Shown here one piece after another: positions 62,652 through 64,000 of a stretch of DNA of 64,000 nt. Source of the DNA: Desulfocicer vacuolatum DSM 3385. GTDB lineage: Bacteria; Desulfobacterota; Desulfobacteria; Desulfobacterales; Desulfobacteraceae. The translations under genes and the position numbers were made by a program. Each line of letters begins with the position of its first letter. The first letter of the stretch is position 1. A model generated the notes under the pieces. The model did not search any database. It was not told the origin of the DNA and saw nothing but the letters and a program-made list of their open reading frames with translations. Location: contig NZ_FWXY01000003.1 of NCBI RefSeq assembly GCF_900176365.1, positions 124,001 to 188,000 on the forward strand. The letters run 5' to 3'.

Positions 62652-64000
62652 ATGATCCACGACACCATTGCCGCCATTGCCACCCCCCCCGGTATGGGGG
62701 GGATCGGCATCATTCGTATTTCCGGTGATCAGGCCCTGCCTGTGATATCCGGACTGTTTGGAAACACCCTTAAGGGCCCCATGGATTGCCTCAATCTGGA
62801 ATCCCACAGGGTTGTCCATGGATATATTTTCCATCCCCGGGAGCACATCGTTCTGGATGAGGTTCTCTTGGTTCCCATGCTGGCACCGCGATCCTACACC
62901 CGGGAAAATGTGGTGGAAATCCATGCCCATGCCGGTCCCATGGTCATGCGGGCCATTCTGGAAAGCATCATTTTCCTGGGGGTTCGACTGGCAGAACCCG
63001 GAGAGTTCACCAAGCGGGCATTTTTAAATAACCGCATTGATCTCACCCAGGCTGAAGCCATTTCTGACATCATTTCTGCCAGATCAACGGCTTCAATGAA
63101 GATGGCAGCAGTCCAGGCCACGGGAAAACTGAAAGAAAATATTACCCATGCCAGGGAAATACTCATTTCTCTGTTAACCCTAATTGAAGCGGCCATTGAT
63201 TTTCCCGATGAAGGGGATGAGTTGATCCAGGAAAAACAAGTTCTGGAACACATTGACAGGGTCATTGCCATCTGCAGGCAGGGCATCAACACCTATGAAG
63301 AGGCTCATTTTTTAAGGGATGGAATCAAACTTGCCATCTGCGGTTCCCCCAATGTGGGCAAATCCAGTCTCATGAACTGCCTTCTGGAGTCTGAAAGATC
63401 CATTGTCACAGCCATACCCGGCACCACCCGGGATCTCATTGAAGAGGGGATCAACATTGACGGTGTACCCTTTGTGATCTCCGACACCGCCGGAATGCAT
63501 GAAACCAAAGATCCGGTGGAACAGATCGGCATCCAAAAAGCAAAGGAATCCATCACCCGGGCCGACATGATCCTTTTCATGAAACCCGCCGGGGAAACAA
63601 TTTCTGCACAGGAAATTGATGCTGTTGTCCCCAGCCATGAAAAGGTGATCATTGTGTTTAACAAAATGGACCTCATGCCGGAAGGCTTCACCCCCACTAT
63701 CCCGGCTGATATTCAAAAAATTCCCCATGCGCTGATATCTGCACGCAGGGGCCGGGGGATTCAGAACCTTAAAAAACAGATTCTGTCACTGTCTGCTGCG
63801 GACAAAACAGATCCCACCGGTGTGGTCCCCAACCTGAGACATAAGATGGCCCTGGAAAAAACAAAAAACGCCCTTTCCTGTGCCAGGCAGAATCTGATAC
63901 ATCACAGGGAAGAGGAAACCCTTGCCATAGACATTCGAATGGCAGCAGAGGCACTGGGGGAAATCACAGGAGATACCGCAGACATTGACATCCTTGACAA
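62652..64000 (+). CDS. mnmE: tRNA modification GTPase MnmE, N-terminal part (runs off window)
   Basis: About 449 residues are present from ATG 62652; the C-terminal end is outside. N-terminal tetrahydrofolate-binding domain (MIHDTIAAIATPPGMGGIGIIRISG), helical domain and the inserted G domain: G1 CGSPNVGKSS, G2/G3 GTTRDLI and DTAGMHE, G4 NKMD. With MnmG it forms the cmnm5 modification of U34 in tRNAs. 4 bases after the jag stop. The essential C-terminal CIGK cysteine motif is not covered by the window. Confidence 0.96.
   Translation, partial: MIHDTIAAIATPPGMGGIGIIRISGDQALPVISGLFGNTLKGPMDCLNLESHRVVHGYIFHPREHIVLDEVLLVPMLAPRSYTRENVVEIHAHAGPMVMRAILESIIFLGVRLAEPGEFTKRAFLNNRIDLTQAEAISDIISARSTASMKMAAVQATGKLKENITHAREILISLLTLIEAAIDFPDEGDELIQEKQVLEHIDRVIAICRQGINTYEEAHFLRDGIKLAICGSPNVGKSSLMNCLLESERSIVTAIPGTTRDLIEEGINIDGVPFVISDTAGMHETKDPVEQIGIQKAKESITRADMILFMKPAGETISAQEIDAVVPSHEKVIIVFNKMDLMPEGFTPTIPADIQKIPHALISARRGRGIQNLKKQILSLSAADKTDPTGVVPNLRHKMALEKTKNALSCARQNLIHHREEETLAIDIRMAAEALGEITGDTADIDILD

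Overview
The window looks like chromosome of an anaerobic sulfate-reducing bacterium of the Desulfobacterales (Desulfobacterota). This is inferred from gene content: pyruvate phosphate dikinase, a cobalamin-riboswitch-controlled ThiC paralogue next to cobT (anaerobic B12 lower-ligand synthesis), a ZraPSR-like envelope system, a cupin-regulated acyl-CoA synthetase, and generally Desulfobacter-like proteins. The species cannot be named from the sequence alone.

Layout. 1-9.8 kb: the end of an ABC-F gene, ppdK, then a minus-strand operon (DUF299 dikinase-regulator homologue, sugar epimerase, UDP-glucose dehydrogenase, unknown membrane coiled-coil protein), a duplicated-domain unknown protein, a GGQ release-factor-like protein and a 55-aa ORF. 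10.08-10.44 kb: tmRNA. 10.45-16.5 kb: an A/T-rich island between tmRNA and tRNA-Leu(CAA), holding a decayed integrase-like fragment and a tightly coupled two-gene cassette. The first gene encodes an 1142-aa degenerate SIR2-like/STAND-type ATPase with a cold-shock-like C-terminus; the second encodes a HEPN-like protein. Multi-hairpin DNA with GGA triloops flanks the cassette. This is the best candidate for an undescribed conflict (anti-phage) system.

16.7-21.3 kb: tsaC, a purD-purE fusion, ddl, a membrane protein and DUF1992. 21.9-29 kb: an EF-G, an M48 protease with helical repeats, an HTH-cupin regulator with an acyl-CoA synthetase, and a PilZ-LuxR regulator. 29.7-34.3 kb: sigma54 two-component system zraR-zraS with a ZraP-like target behind a textbook sigma54 promoter. 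34.7-38.7 kb: tatD, a CoxE/MoxR pair and tatA. 39.1-43.9 kb: glnD (with a coupled leader ORF), glnB and glnA, a nitrogen-control cluster. 44-48.1 kb: an Fsr-like MFS pump, then a cobalamin riboswitch, bzaF-like gene and cobT. 48.5-58.4 kb: a small unknown gene, asnS, a radical SAM-DUF2344 fusion with rng, a GspE/PilB ATPase and a REC-degenerate-GGDEF protein. 59-64 kb: the conserved rpmH-rnpA-yidD-yidC-jag-mnmE block, with mnmE running off the end.

The intergenic DNA is unusually rich in palindromic elements. At least four families recur: composite A/B hairpins at about eight loci, C palindromes (2), D MITE-like elements (3, one inserted inside a C copy with a 4-bp duplication), and singletons E and F. 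They account for much of the non-coding DNA and produce several spurious short ORFs.
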